DNA of 64,000 nt, taken from the NCBI RefSeq assembly GCF_000374425.1, contig NZ_KB894372.1, positions 1 through 64,000 on the forward strand, written 5' to 3'. Shown in pieces: positions 56,767 through 64,000 of the stretch. The stretch comes from Acinetobacter tjernbergiae DSM 14971 = CIP 107465. Lineage in GTDB: Bacteria > Pseudomonadota > Gammaproteobacteria > Pseudomonadales > Moraxellaceae. The position numbers and the translations under genes are program-made. A model generated the notes under the pieces. That model was given only the letters and a program-made list of their open reading frames with translations, did no database searches and was not told the origin of the DNA. Position 1 is the first letter of the stretch, and the number at the start of each line of letters is the position of its first letter.

Positions 56767-59322
56767 TTAAGCTTTCTTGCGTTTTAAACGGCGTTTTGCT
56801 TGTTGTGATGCCATTGCTTCTAAAGCGGTTGCAAGTTCTTCATCACTAAACGTTGTGATGTGTTGCAACATTTGCAATGTCGTTTCATCCAGTACCAGTT
56901 GAGCGCCTGCAGCCATTTCACTGAAATTATCATCATACTCAATGAAACCTTGTTCATTATTACGAATATAATTTTGCTGTGTAAGGACTTTAATAAAGCT
57001 TTGGAATAAAGACTTATCAAAGAACTCAGGTGAATTAAACTCATATAGGACAGATAAACGTTGACCTAATAAATGACTGAGTTCTTCAACTTGCTTGGTT
57101 GAAATATTGCCAGAACCACGTTGCGTAATCAGCGCAAGCGTCATGTAATAACGCTCTAAGCTTTGTTTAACCGGCATGCCTAATGTTAAAAGCTTCTGAT
57201 GTTCTTCACTGTTTGGTGTTGGGCTAAATAAGTTACCATCATGATCTTGGAAAATGAGACCAATTTGAACGAGCGCATCGATATATGTATCAATGTGCTG
57301 TTGTAATTCAGCCGCTTGCCATTTCATAAACAGTTCAGCTTTTAAGAAAGGATATAAAGTCCGAATCACATTGCTTAAATCTGTTTTATTAATTTTACCG
57401 TTATGCTCAACCAATGATGCAACCAATGATGGTAATACAAAGGCATGTAAGATGTTGTTGCGGAAGTAAGTTAGCAAGACGGCTTGATTGTCTTCAATCG
57501 CAATAATATCGCCTAAAACATGTTGCACGCGTTTAATCAGCTTGAGTTTTAAACCGTAGGCAATGATTTCTTTACCTGATAATGATGTTACTTCAGTACG
57601 CTCATCATAAGGTTGTTGTGTCGCCAAATCACGGTAGATATCAAGCTGTTTAATACAGATTTCTTCGTCTAGTGTGTGTTTTGGTGTTGCCAATAAAATC
57701 AAAGACAGTAAAGAAACAGGATTGATCACTGCTGCTCGGTTAATATTTTCTAAAATCAGATTGGCTGAGCTAGAAACAACATGAGACACCTCAGCAGGAA
57801 TCGGTGCATCATTTTTTTCAATCTGAATTTTATCTGCATTATGCTGCTTTAAAATATCATCGAGGAAAACAGGTTCACCAAAGTTGACGTGTACTTTGCC
57901 GAAGATTCTCTCAATTTTACGTAAGGTTTTGACGATACCAAAAATTGATTCGGCTTCTTTTGGCTTACCTTGCATTTCACCCACGTACGTTGAGCCTTCC
58001 ATCAAGCGCTCATAACCAATATACGTTGGTAAGAAGACGATCGGTTTCGCACGTCCACGTAAATGACCGTGCACGGTCATGGCGAGCATACCTGTTTTCG
58101 GTGGAAGTAAGCGTCCAGTACGTGAACGCCCCCCTTCAATGAAGTATTCGATTGGGGTGTTACGTGACAGAATGCTATATAAATATTCCTTAAATACAGA
58201 GGTATATAGTGCATTTCCACGGAATGAGCGGCGAATAAAGAACGCACCACCACCACGTAGTAACTGACCCACAAACGGTAAGTTTAGGTTATCACCCGCA
58301 GCGATATATGGAATCATTAAGCCACGTTTATAGATTACATATGACAAGAGTAAATAGTCGATATGGCTACGGTGACAAGGTGTGTAAATAATTTCGTAGT
58401 CTTTTGCGAGTTCACGCACAGTACTGAAGTTGTGTACTTCAACGCCGTCATAGAGTTGTGTCCATAAACGGGTTAAAGCCATATCTGCAAAACGAACGGC
58501 AGAAGCTGAATAATCAGAAACGATTTCATTGACATAGCCAATTGCACGACGTTCTGCTTCGAGCATGCTGATCTTATGTTGAATACTTTCACGGCGAATG
58601 GCATCTTGTACATCGCGTGCCTTCACCACGGATTGCATCACATTACGGCGGTCAGACAAGTCAGGGCCTAGTACTACTTCACGTTGCTGATCGAGGTAAG
58701 TGTCTAACGAACTTGCAATATAAGTTGCAGGCGAAATATTTGGGTGATGCTTCTTGGCATAATCTACCAATTCTCGCAAAGATTGAGGCTCATGAAACTC
58801 TAAATATGAATCGCGCCCATGTAAGCCAATATTCATGAGTTGCTTCACTGTCCCTGGTGTTGCCCAAGTATCAGAAAATAATAATTTAAACCAAGAATCT
58901 TCTTTGTCTGGCGAACGTCCCCACAGGACAGTGACAGGTACCAGTTGAACTTCTACTTCAGCAGTTTGTTCTAATGCTTCGATGAGCTGTAGAAGGCGTG
59001 GTGGGTAGGTTTGTGTGTTAAAAAGGTTATTTTCATTTTGATGTAAAAATAGAACTGAGTTTTTTTCTTGATAATTACCAAAACTCATTGCATCTAAAGC
59101 TGGTTTTAGGTGCAGACGGCGAGTCTCTCCATCGACGACTAAGGCATTACTACGTGAATAATTTTGTAAAACATAGCAAATTACGGTATTTGAATCTGTT
59201 GTGTTTTGCTCAGTTACGGTGGACTCTGTAGGAACTTCACCAAGAACATGTGGGGTGACCACGAGGTCAAGTAACTTACTCGAAAGTTGGCGATACATTT
59301 GACCAAATCCAGTCTTGGACAT
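56767..59322 (-). CDS. plsB: Glycerol-3-phosphate 1-O-acyltransferase
   Basis: 851 residues, full length. Acyltransferase motifs in order: PCHRSHIDYLLLSY (HxxxxD), GGGAFFIRRSFRGN, YFIEGGRSRTGRLLPPKTGML and IVFLPTYIGYERL. It puts the first acyl chain on glycerol-3-phosphate at the inner membrane, starting phospholipid synthesis. It is divergent from tesB across 343 bases. Confidence 0.97.
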   Translation of the reverse strand: MSKTGFGQMYRQLSSKLLDLVVTPHVLGEVPTESTVTEQNTTDSNTVICYVLQNYSRSNALVVDGETRRLHLKPALDAMSFGNYQEKNSVLFLHQNENNLFNTQTYPPRLLQLIEALEQTAEVEVQLVPVTVLWGRSPDKEDSWFKLLFSDTWATPGTVKQLMNIGLHGRDSYLEFHEPQSLRELVDYAKKHHPNISPATYIASSLDTYLDQQREVVLGPDLSDRRNVMQSVVKARDVQDAIRRESIQHKISMLEAERRAIGYVNEIVSDYSASAVRFADMALTRLWTQLYDGVEVHNFSTVRELAKDYEIIYTPCHRSHIDYLLLSYVIYKRGLMIPYIAAGDNLNLPFVGQLLRGGGAFFIRRSFRGNALYTSVFKEYLYSILSRNTPIEYFIEGGRSRTGRLLPPKTGMLAMTVHGHLRGRAKPIVFLPTYIGYERLMEGSTYVGEMQGKPKEAESIFGIVKTLRKIERIFGKVHVNFGEPVFLDDILKQHNADKIQIEKNDAPIPAEVSHVVSSSANLILENINRAAVINPVSLLSLILLATPKHTLDEEICIKQLDIYRDLATQQPYDERTEVTSLSGKEIIAYGLKLKLIKRVQHVLGDIIAIEDNQAVLLTYFRNNILHAFVLPSLVASLVEHNGKINKTDLSNVIRTLYPFLKAELFMKWQAAELQQHIDTYIDALVQIGLIFQDHDGNLFSPTPNSEEHQKLLTLGMPVKQSLERYYMTLALITQRGSGNISTKQVEELSHLLGQRLSVLYEFNSPEFFDKSLFQSFIKVLTQQNYIRNNEQGFIEYDDNFSEMAAGAQLVLDETTLQMLQHITTFSDEELATALEAMASQQAKRRLKRKKA

Positions 59323-59665
59323 TACAAACTCCTAAATGATAACCCTGAGCATGAGGTGTTGTTATAGTGCCATAAGAAAGCGCAGCTTAAAGTGCAGCGC
59401 AAGGCGAAGCTCGATGAACACAAACGTCAACATGACATTTTGCGATATTCTGCCATGAAACGATATGTTATTTTCTGACAAAATATAGCGTATTTGGTAG
59501 ATTTTATCGTTAAAAATCGTATTTTTAGCGGTTATAAGTAGATATTAATGTGACGGATGAATCATTTTATCCTGAGCATATTTATTGGAATTTGTGGCAC
59601 AATCAAAATGATCGATCCTTAAAGGATGGATTGATCTCTCCTCATTGATGTTGGAAGGCAATTAC
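59323..59665. other. Divergent promoter region plsB/tesB
   Basis: 343 bases. Two short elements stand out: a GCGCAGCTTAAAGTGCAGCGC direct/inverted motif near 59378-59400, and a GATCGATCC/GGATGGATTGATC imperfect palindrome at 59611-59636 just before tesB, a possible operator. The tesB ribosome-binding site GGAAGG is at its end. No gene seen. Confidence 0.5.
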
Positions 59666-60538
59666 ATGAATGCGTTAACTCAAGAACTGGTTGAACTTTT
59701 GACTTTGGAAAAGTTGGAAGAGCATATTTTCCGAGGCAAGAGCCGTAATTTGGTCGGCAAACGAGTATTTGGTGGACAAGTTCTTGGACAAGCATTAAGA
59801 GCCGCCTCTTATACAACAGATCGTCCAGCACATTCTTTGCACGCTTATTTCTTATATGGCGGTGATGTTGATGCCCCGATTATTTATGAGGTTGATCCAC
59901 TCAGAGATGGTAAAAGTTTCGCTAGTCGACAAGTGCGTGCGATTCAACACGGACGAACAATTTTTTCTGCGATGGTGTCTTTTGCCAACCCAGAAGAGGG
60001 TTTGAATTATCAGCACAAAGAGCCAGAGTATCCTGCGCCAGAAGAGCTGAAATCTGAGAAAGAATTAAAAGAAAGTATGCTCAACTTCGTACCAGAAAAC
60101 GCACGTACGAGCTTTATGCGTGAGCGCCATGTGGAAATCAGACCGACGCGACCTGTCAATCCATTTCAGCCTCAACCTGAAGCACCATATTATGCGCATT
60201 ACATTCGCACCCATGATCGTATTCCACAGAATTTGGATGAGATTTCATTACATCAAGCCATTGTTGCGTTCTATTCAGACTTTACTTTGATGACAACGGC
60301 ATTACGCCCACATGGCTTGTCGTGGATTTCACCAAACTTGCAATGCGCAAGTATTGACCATACCATCTATTTTCACCGTCCATTACGTGCTGATGATTGG
60401 ATGCTCTATGATATGGAAGCGACCATTAGTGCCAGTTCACGCGGTCTCAACTTTGGACGTATGTGGCAGAATGGTCAATTGGTCTGTAGTACGGTTCAAG
60501 AAGGTTTGATTCGGCTCAGAGAAATTGAAACCCAATAA
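59666..60538 (+). CDS. tesB: Acyl-CoA thioesterase II
   Basis: 290 residues from the ATG at 59666, with GGAAGG eight bases upstream. Double hot-dog protein: RVFGGQVLGQALRAA, HSLHAYFLYGGD, SFASRQVRAIQHGRTIF, then ASIDHTIYFHRPLRADDWMLYDMEA and STVQEGLIRLR. The catalytic Asp (SIDH), Thr/Ser and Gln (VQEGLIR) of TesB are present. It hydrolyses medium- to long-chain acyl-CoA. It fits the lipid theme with plsB next door. Confidence 0.95.
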   Translation: MNALTQELVELLTLEKLEEHIFRGKSRNLVGKRVFGGQVLGQALRAASYTTDRPAHSLHAYFLYGGDVDAPIIYEVDPLRDGKSFASRQVRAIQHGRTIFSAMVSFANPEEGLNYQHKEPEYPAPEELKSEKELKESMLNFVPENARTSFMRERHVEIRPTRPVNPFQPQPEAPYYAHYIRTHDRIPQNLDEISLHQAIVAFYSDFTLMTTALRPHGLSWISPNLQCASIDHTIYFHRPLRADDWMLYDMEATISASSRGLNFGRMWQNGQLVCSTVQEGLIRLREIETQ

Positions 60539-60555
60539 ATAAAAGTAAATATGAG

Positions 60556-60580
60556 AGCCATCATTTTGATGGCTTTTTTG
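60556..60580 (+). terminator. Terminator of tesB
   Basis: AGCCATCA pairs with TGATGGCT around a three-base loop, followed by a T-run. Confidence 0.85.
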
Positions 60581-60664
60581 TCATTAGGTTATGACAAAAA
60601 ATTGCTCGATTCTTCAATATGAGCATGCCATAGTACTGACAAGCTAAACATTTTATTAATCAGA

Positions 60665-61906
60665 ATGAATTTAAATACACAAATACTCATTGCAGCCATA
60701 CTTGGCGTCATATGTGGTTTTCTGTTAACCCTTTATCCCCATGCCAGTTTTACTGAGCATAGTTTATATGGGCTTAGTATTTTAAGTAGTATTTTTATTG
60801 GTTTACTCAAAATGCTGCTCATCCCGCTGATTTTTAGTTCAATTGTGGTAGGGGTTTCAAATTTACAGGCAGGTGGACAATTTGGACGAGTCTGGAAAAT
60901 TACAGCACTGAGTTGTTTAACGACAACAACCTTAGCCCTGATTTTAGGGATTAGTTGTGCGCATCTGTTTGATGTAGGTAAAGGGGTTGATATTCAAATC
61001 TTCCAAGATGCCATGCACAACCATCAGACGCCTGATACGCTCACACCATCTAGTTTCCTCACCAGTTTCATCCAAAATACCTTAATCAATCCTTTTAAAG
61101 CATTTAGTGAAGGCAATGTGCTTGCTGTTGTGGTCTTTGCGTTATTCCTTGGAGTCGCATTAGTCAAAGGTGGTGAAAGCTTTAGTTTGGTTCGCAATAC
61201 CTGCCAACAATTCTTTGTCATGATGATGATGCTTGTGGGTTGGGTGATGAAGCTAGCTCCAATCGGTATTTTTGCATTACTCGCTAAGTTGATCGCGACC
61301 GAAGATCTTTCGGTCTTGAGTCGATTGCTTGAATTTGCAGTCGTTGTGACAGGAACAACGATTTTTCATGGTGCAGTTGTTTTGCCTGCGTTACTTTGGA
61401 TTTTTGGTAAAATGAATCCAATCACTTTCTTTAAAGGCGCACGCACAGCTTTAGTCACCGCATTTGCGACCAGTTCAAGTTCAGCGACGATGCCACTCAG
61501 TATGAAGTGTGCACAGGAAAACTTAGGTGTGCGACCACAAACGGCAGGCTTCGTCATCCCTTTGGGCACACAATTGAATATGGATGGTACTGCGCTTTAT
61601 GAGGCAGCCGCCGCTTTATTTATTGCAAATTTGATGGGTTTAGATTTGAGTTTAACGCAGCAAATCATTGTGTGTTTAACGGCCATGATTGCTTCGTTAG
61701 GTGCACCAGGAATCCCAAGTGCAGGTATGGTGACCATGATTATGGTTCTGCAATCGGTTGGTTTGCCAGCAGAAGCAATTGCGATTTTGCTACCAATTGA
61801 CCGTGTACTGGACACGGTACGTACTGTGGTCAATGTGCAAGGCGATATGATGATTAGTGTTGTGGTAGATCGTTATGCGAAACAAGCTGAAGTAGAAGTG
61901 GGTTGA
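60665..61906 (+). CDS. Dicarboxylate/amino-acid:cation symporter
   Basis: 413 residues, glutamate/dicarboxylate transporter (DAACS) fold with eight membrane helices and two hairpins. The serine-rich hairpin is TSSSSATMPLSMKCAQE, and the transport motif NMDGTALYEA is in TM7. The second hairpin region is ASLGAPGIPSAG and the end DRVLDTVRTVVNVQGD. It imports aspartate/glutamate or C4-dicarboxylates with Na+ or H+; which one is not readable. Monocistronic. Confidence 0.93.
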   Translation: MNLNTQILIAAILGVICGFLLTLYPHASFTEHSLYGLSILSSIFIGLLKMLLIPLIFSSIVVGVSNLQAGGQFGRVWKITALSCLTTTTLALILGISCAHLFDVGKGVDIQIFQDAMHNHQTPDTLTPSSFLTSFIQNTLINPFKAFSEGNVLAVVVFALFLGVALVKGGESFSLVRNTCQQFFVMMMMLVGWVMKLAPIGIFALLAKLIATEDLSVLSRLLEFAVVVTGTTIFHGAVVLPALLWIFGKMNPITFFKGARTALVTAFATSSSSATMPLSMKCAQENLGVRPQTAGFVIPLGTQLNMDGTALYEAAAALFIANLMGLDLSLTQQIIVCLTAMIASLGAPGIPSAGMVTMIMVLQSVGLPAEAIAILLPIDRVLDTVRTVVNVQGDMMISVVVDRYAKQAEVEVG

Positions 61907-61922
61907 TTAGATTTGACATAAA

Positions 61923-61948
61923 AAAGCAGGAGATCACTCCTGCTTTTT
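61923..61948. terminator. Bidirectional terminator
   Basis: AAAGCAGGAG pairs with CTCCTGCTTT around a tetraloop, with a long T-run after and A-run before. It separates the symporter gene from the convergent hydrolase gene. Confidence 0.92.
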
Positions 61949-61960
61949 TTCTCATTCAAA

Positions 61961-62905
61961 TTATGCTGCCTGTTGCAATGCGCGTTTCGCTGCTGGAGAA
62001 TTATTTAAATAATTTACAGCATCTTGGGTATTACCTTCTTTCACAGGGTCATACCATGGCATCAGGTAATCTAGTTGTTGTGCAACCAACCAAATCGGGC
62101 TTGGTAGAACTTGATTGTCTTGGCGACCAATTTTATACCATTCCATCCACACCCAAGGTCTGAATAAGCTCGGTTTCTTATCTGCAAAACGTGGATCTTG
62201 GCTCATGATGTGAGCTGCACCATCGACCCATAAACCGAGTACACCAATAATCACCGCAACACTGAGATAGTAACGAGCAAGATAGCCCCCACCCAAATGA
62301 CGATATAGATCAAAGGCAACGGTACGGTGTTCAATTTCTTCAGAACCATGCCATTTGATTAAATCGATCATTTCAGGGTCAGCCCCTAATTCTTCCCAAC
62401 GCTTGTTGTAAAGTGCGTATTTACCTAATACACAGGTCATGTGCTCAACGGTTGCAATGACGCCTAAGCGAAATAAATCCCATTGATGATCAAGTACTTT
62501 TGGAACTTCTTTACCAAAAGGTTTGTCGGCTAATGCTTTGGTGAATAAGAAGTCCATGATTTCAAGATTACGCTGAATATCAATATTGCGTTGGCTGAGA
62601 TATTCTTTATTGGCAGATGTATGTGCAATTGCGTGCATTGCTTCTTGACGAATAAATGCTTGGACATCATGTTTTAATTTTTCATCAGTGACTTGAGGCA
62701 ATACTTTATTGTACAAGCGACAAAACCAAAATTCACCTGCGGGTAAAATATTGTTAATTTCATTAATAAAATAACTGGCGTAAGGCTGGTTTGGAATCCA
62801 ATCCACTGGTGTTTTTTCCCAGTCAAACTTCACTTTGCGTGGGAGAATTTTATAGTCAATTGAAGAACCAAGAACTTTGTTCTTCATAAATGATAGTAAT
62901 TTCAT
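61961..62905 (-). CDS. Predicted metal-dependent hydrolase (ferritin-like)
   Basis: 314 residues. Helical protein with carboxylate/His pairs RQEAMHAIAH, ATVEHMTCVLG and HGSEEIEHRTVAFDLYRHLGGGY, the pattern of the PF10118-type metal-dependent hydrolases with a di-iron, ferritin-like core. A hydrophobic stretch at ~225-250 may touch the membrane. Relatives are common in Acinetobacter and Pseudomonas, often near fatty-acid genes; the reaction is unknown. Confidence 0.85.
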   Translation of the reverse strand: MKLLSFMKNKVLGSSIDYKILPRKVKFDWEKTPVDWIPNQPYASYFINEINNILPAGEFWFCRLYNKVLPQVTDEKLKHDVQAFIRQEAMHAIAHTSANKEYLSQRNIDIQRNLEIMDFLFTKALADKPFGKEVPKVLDHQWDLFRLGVIATVEHMTCVLGKYALYNKRWEELGADPEMIDLIKWHGSEEIEHRTVAFDLYRHLGGGYLARYYLSVAVIIGVLGLWVDGAAHIMSQDPRFADKKPSLFRPWVWMEWYKIGRQDNQVLPSPIWLVAQQLDYLMPWYDPVKEGNTQDAVNYLNNSPAAKRALQQAA

Positions 62906-63034
62906 CGTTTAGTCCTAATCGATAGTGCAATGAACCAACACTAAGCAGTATATGAAAACTACCTAGTGTTTGTGTTTAGCAATTCGGGACAATTAGAAAT
63001 TATTTAATGCATCAAGTTGCATGAAATGCATTAT

Positions 63035-63811
63035 TTATTCTTCGACGTCTATTTCTGAAGCTTCTGGGATCTGATCAAGGTCAAATTCTGCTGGTTGATC
63101 GAGTGTGAAATTTAAACGGCCACCCATGATGCTTGCCAATTCTTCTAAACCAATTCGATTGAGTGAAGAGAATAATTGAATCGAGAAATCAAGTTTCATT
63201 TTCTTCAACTGCTGCTTAATTTCTAATAGTACTTTATTGGCAGGGCCACGATTTAATTTATCTGCTTTGGTCAGCAGAATATGCACAAACAAATGACGTG
63301 AATGTGCCCATTCCAACATCATCAAGTCAAAATGTTGTAAGGGATGGCGGATGTCCATCAAGAGCACCAAGCCTTGTAGACTTTTACGGTGAATTAAATA
63401 ATTTTCGAGTTCTTTTTGCCATACGATTTTCATGGCTTCAGGTACAGCCGCATAACCATAACCTGGTAAATCGACTAAACGTTGGTCAGGATTGCCTAAA
63501 CTAAAAAAGTTGATCATCTGTGTACGACCAGGTCTTTTCGATGCACGTGCCAACTGTTTTTGGTTGGTTAATGCATTGATTGCACTTGATTTACCTGCAT
63601 TAGAACGACCTGCGAATGCAATTTCATAGCCTGTATCTTCTACGCATAAATCCAGTTTAGGCGCACTCATGAGAAACTCAGCTTGGCGTAACCAAGTTAA
63701 AGACTGTACTGCATAGGCGGTTAATGCAGGGTCGGTCTTTTTTTCATAACTGATTTTTTCTTTGGGTGCGAGTCTGGCTTTGGTGTCTTTCGATTTTTCA
63801 CTGCGACGCAT
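63035..63811 (-). CDS. engB: Ribosome-biogenesis GTPase YihA/YsxC (EngB)
   Basis: 258 residues. G1 GRSNAGKSS, G2 region RPGRTQMINFF, G3 DLPGYGYA, G4 TKADKLNRGP. It binds GTP during large-subunit assembly. The protein is ~50 residues longer than E. coli YihA, with a basic N-terminal extension and an acidic C-terminal tail (LDQIPEASEIDVEE). The start is the only ATG before the core. Confidence 0.95.
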   Translation of the reverse strand: MRRSEKSKDTKARLAPKEKISYEKKTDPALTAYAVQSLTWLRQAEFLMSAPKLDLCVEDTGYEIAFAGRSNAGKSSAINALTNQKQLARASKRPGRTQMINFFSLGNPDQRLVDLPGYGYAAVPEAMKIVWQKELENYLIHRKSLQGLVLLMDIRHPLQHFDLMMLEWAHSRHLFVHILLTKADKLNRGPANKVLLEIKQQLKKMKLDFSIQLFSSLNRIGLEELASIMGGRLNFTLDQPAEFDLDQIPEASEIDVEE

Positions 63812-63884
63812 AGAAGCTTACTTTTGAATTGAAATAGCAAGAGCCATTATAAAGGATGTGAGGCGTTCGTGCGAATTTTGATGT

Positions 63885-64000
63885 TTAGGCTTTTTGAACG
63901 AGTTGTAAAAAGTCAATATTGGAACGCGTAGAAGAGGGGAGAATCCCATGTTGTAGCACTTCTCCAAGTGTGTATTGGTCAAGGCTTTGATAAAAACATT
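63885..64000 (-). CDS. 3' end of an unidentified gene (cut by window edge)
   Basis: On the minus strand a frame enters from the right edge and ends at TAA (63885-63887), giving 38 residues (LDQYTLGEVLQHGILPSSTR then NIDFLQLVQKA). It is open throughout and protein-like, upstream of engB in the same direction. Too short to identify. Confidence 0.5.
   Translation of the reverse strand, partial: CFYQSLDQYTLGEVLQHGILPSSTRSNIDFLQLVQKA

Noticed and set aside
61903..62163. 86-codon frame after the symporter gene
   Set aside because: It crosses a strong terminator and is antisense to the metal-dependent hydrolase gene.
1..64000. Prophage or insertion sequence
   Set aside because: No integrase, transposase, capsid or terminal inverted repeats were found in any frame read.

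Overview
The window looks like a chromosomal segment of an Acinetobacter-type gammaproteobacterium. It is AT-rich and densely coded. Support comes from the complete mlaFEDCB operon with the enlarged MlaD typical of that genus, separate glyQ/glyS genes, hemF-aroE, ribA-dxs-suhB, recG-comF and many small lipoproteins of the kind common there. This is inference from protein content; no rRNA, tRNA, CRISPR array, prophage or insertion sequence was found.

Layout. 1-9626: two large secreted RTX-type calcium-binding proteins in tandem. The first is cut by the left edge. They share the same C-terminal half (six tandem ~80-90-residue units plus a type I secretion tail) but have different N-terminal modules, and an 836-base, very AT-rich gap separates them. 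9689-20685: mostly cell-envelope and small-molecule genes (AI-2E-type permease, ParA-like ATPase, two methyltransferases, lipoproteins, a hydrolase-like protein, a tautomerase, a Baeyer-Villiger-type monooxygenase), interrupted at 13.7-14.4 kb by a decayed toxin/immunity-like remnant. 20740-22680: a small secreted protein, an orphan immunity-like gene and a twice-frameshifted pseudogene. 22801-25859: glyQS. 25930-28912: an orphan Cys-His-Asp protein, then a two-gene radical-SAM/DNA-metabolism cassette. 29055-36807: HPP-CBS permease, PspC protein, NlpE-like lipoprotein, long acyl-CoA dehydrogenase, a 774-residue lipoprotein and aroE. 36941-42283: hemF, ribA, dxs and suhB (haem, riboflavin, isoprenoid and inositol-phosphate metabolism).

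43245-45569 carries a DEAD-box RNA helicase with a ~270-nt leader that can fold into two multibranched domains, and a long Arg/Gly-rich repeat tail. 46012-49234 is the mla operon (retrograde phospholipid transport). 49352-63811 holds an immunity-like orphan, corA, a LOG-family gene, a Nudix gene, comF, recG, a nucleotide-sugar-epimerase-like gene, a solute-binding-like protein, plsB, tesB, a dicarboxylate symporter, a di-iron-type hydrolase and engB. The last bases hold the 3' end of an unidentified gene.

Most of the window is core genome. The accessory signals are the RTX pair and single small genes of immunity-like appearance dropped between housekeeping genes (13.7, 21.5, 22.1, 25.9, 42.8 and 49.4 kb). 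The best candidate for something undescribed is the structured helicase leader at 43.3-43.5 kb. Next are the two-module RTX pair and the possible cassette-like remnants at 21.5-22.7 kb. All family assignments come from reading the translations; no database search was run.
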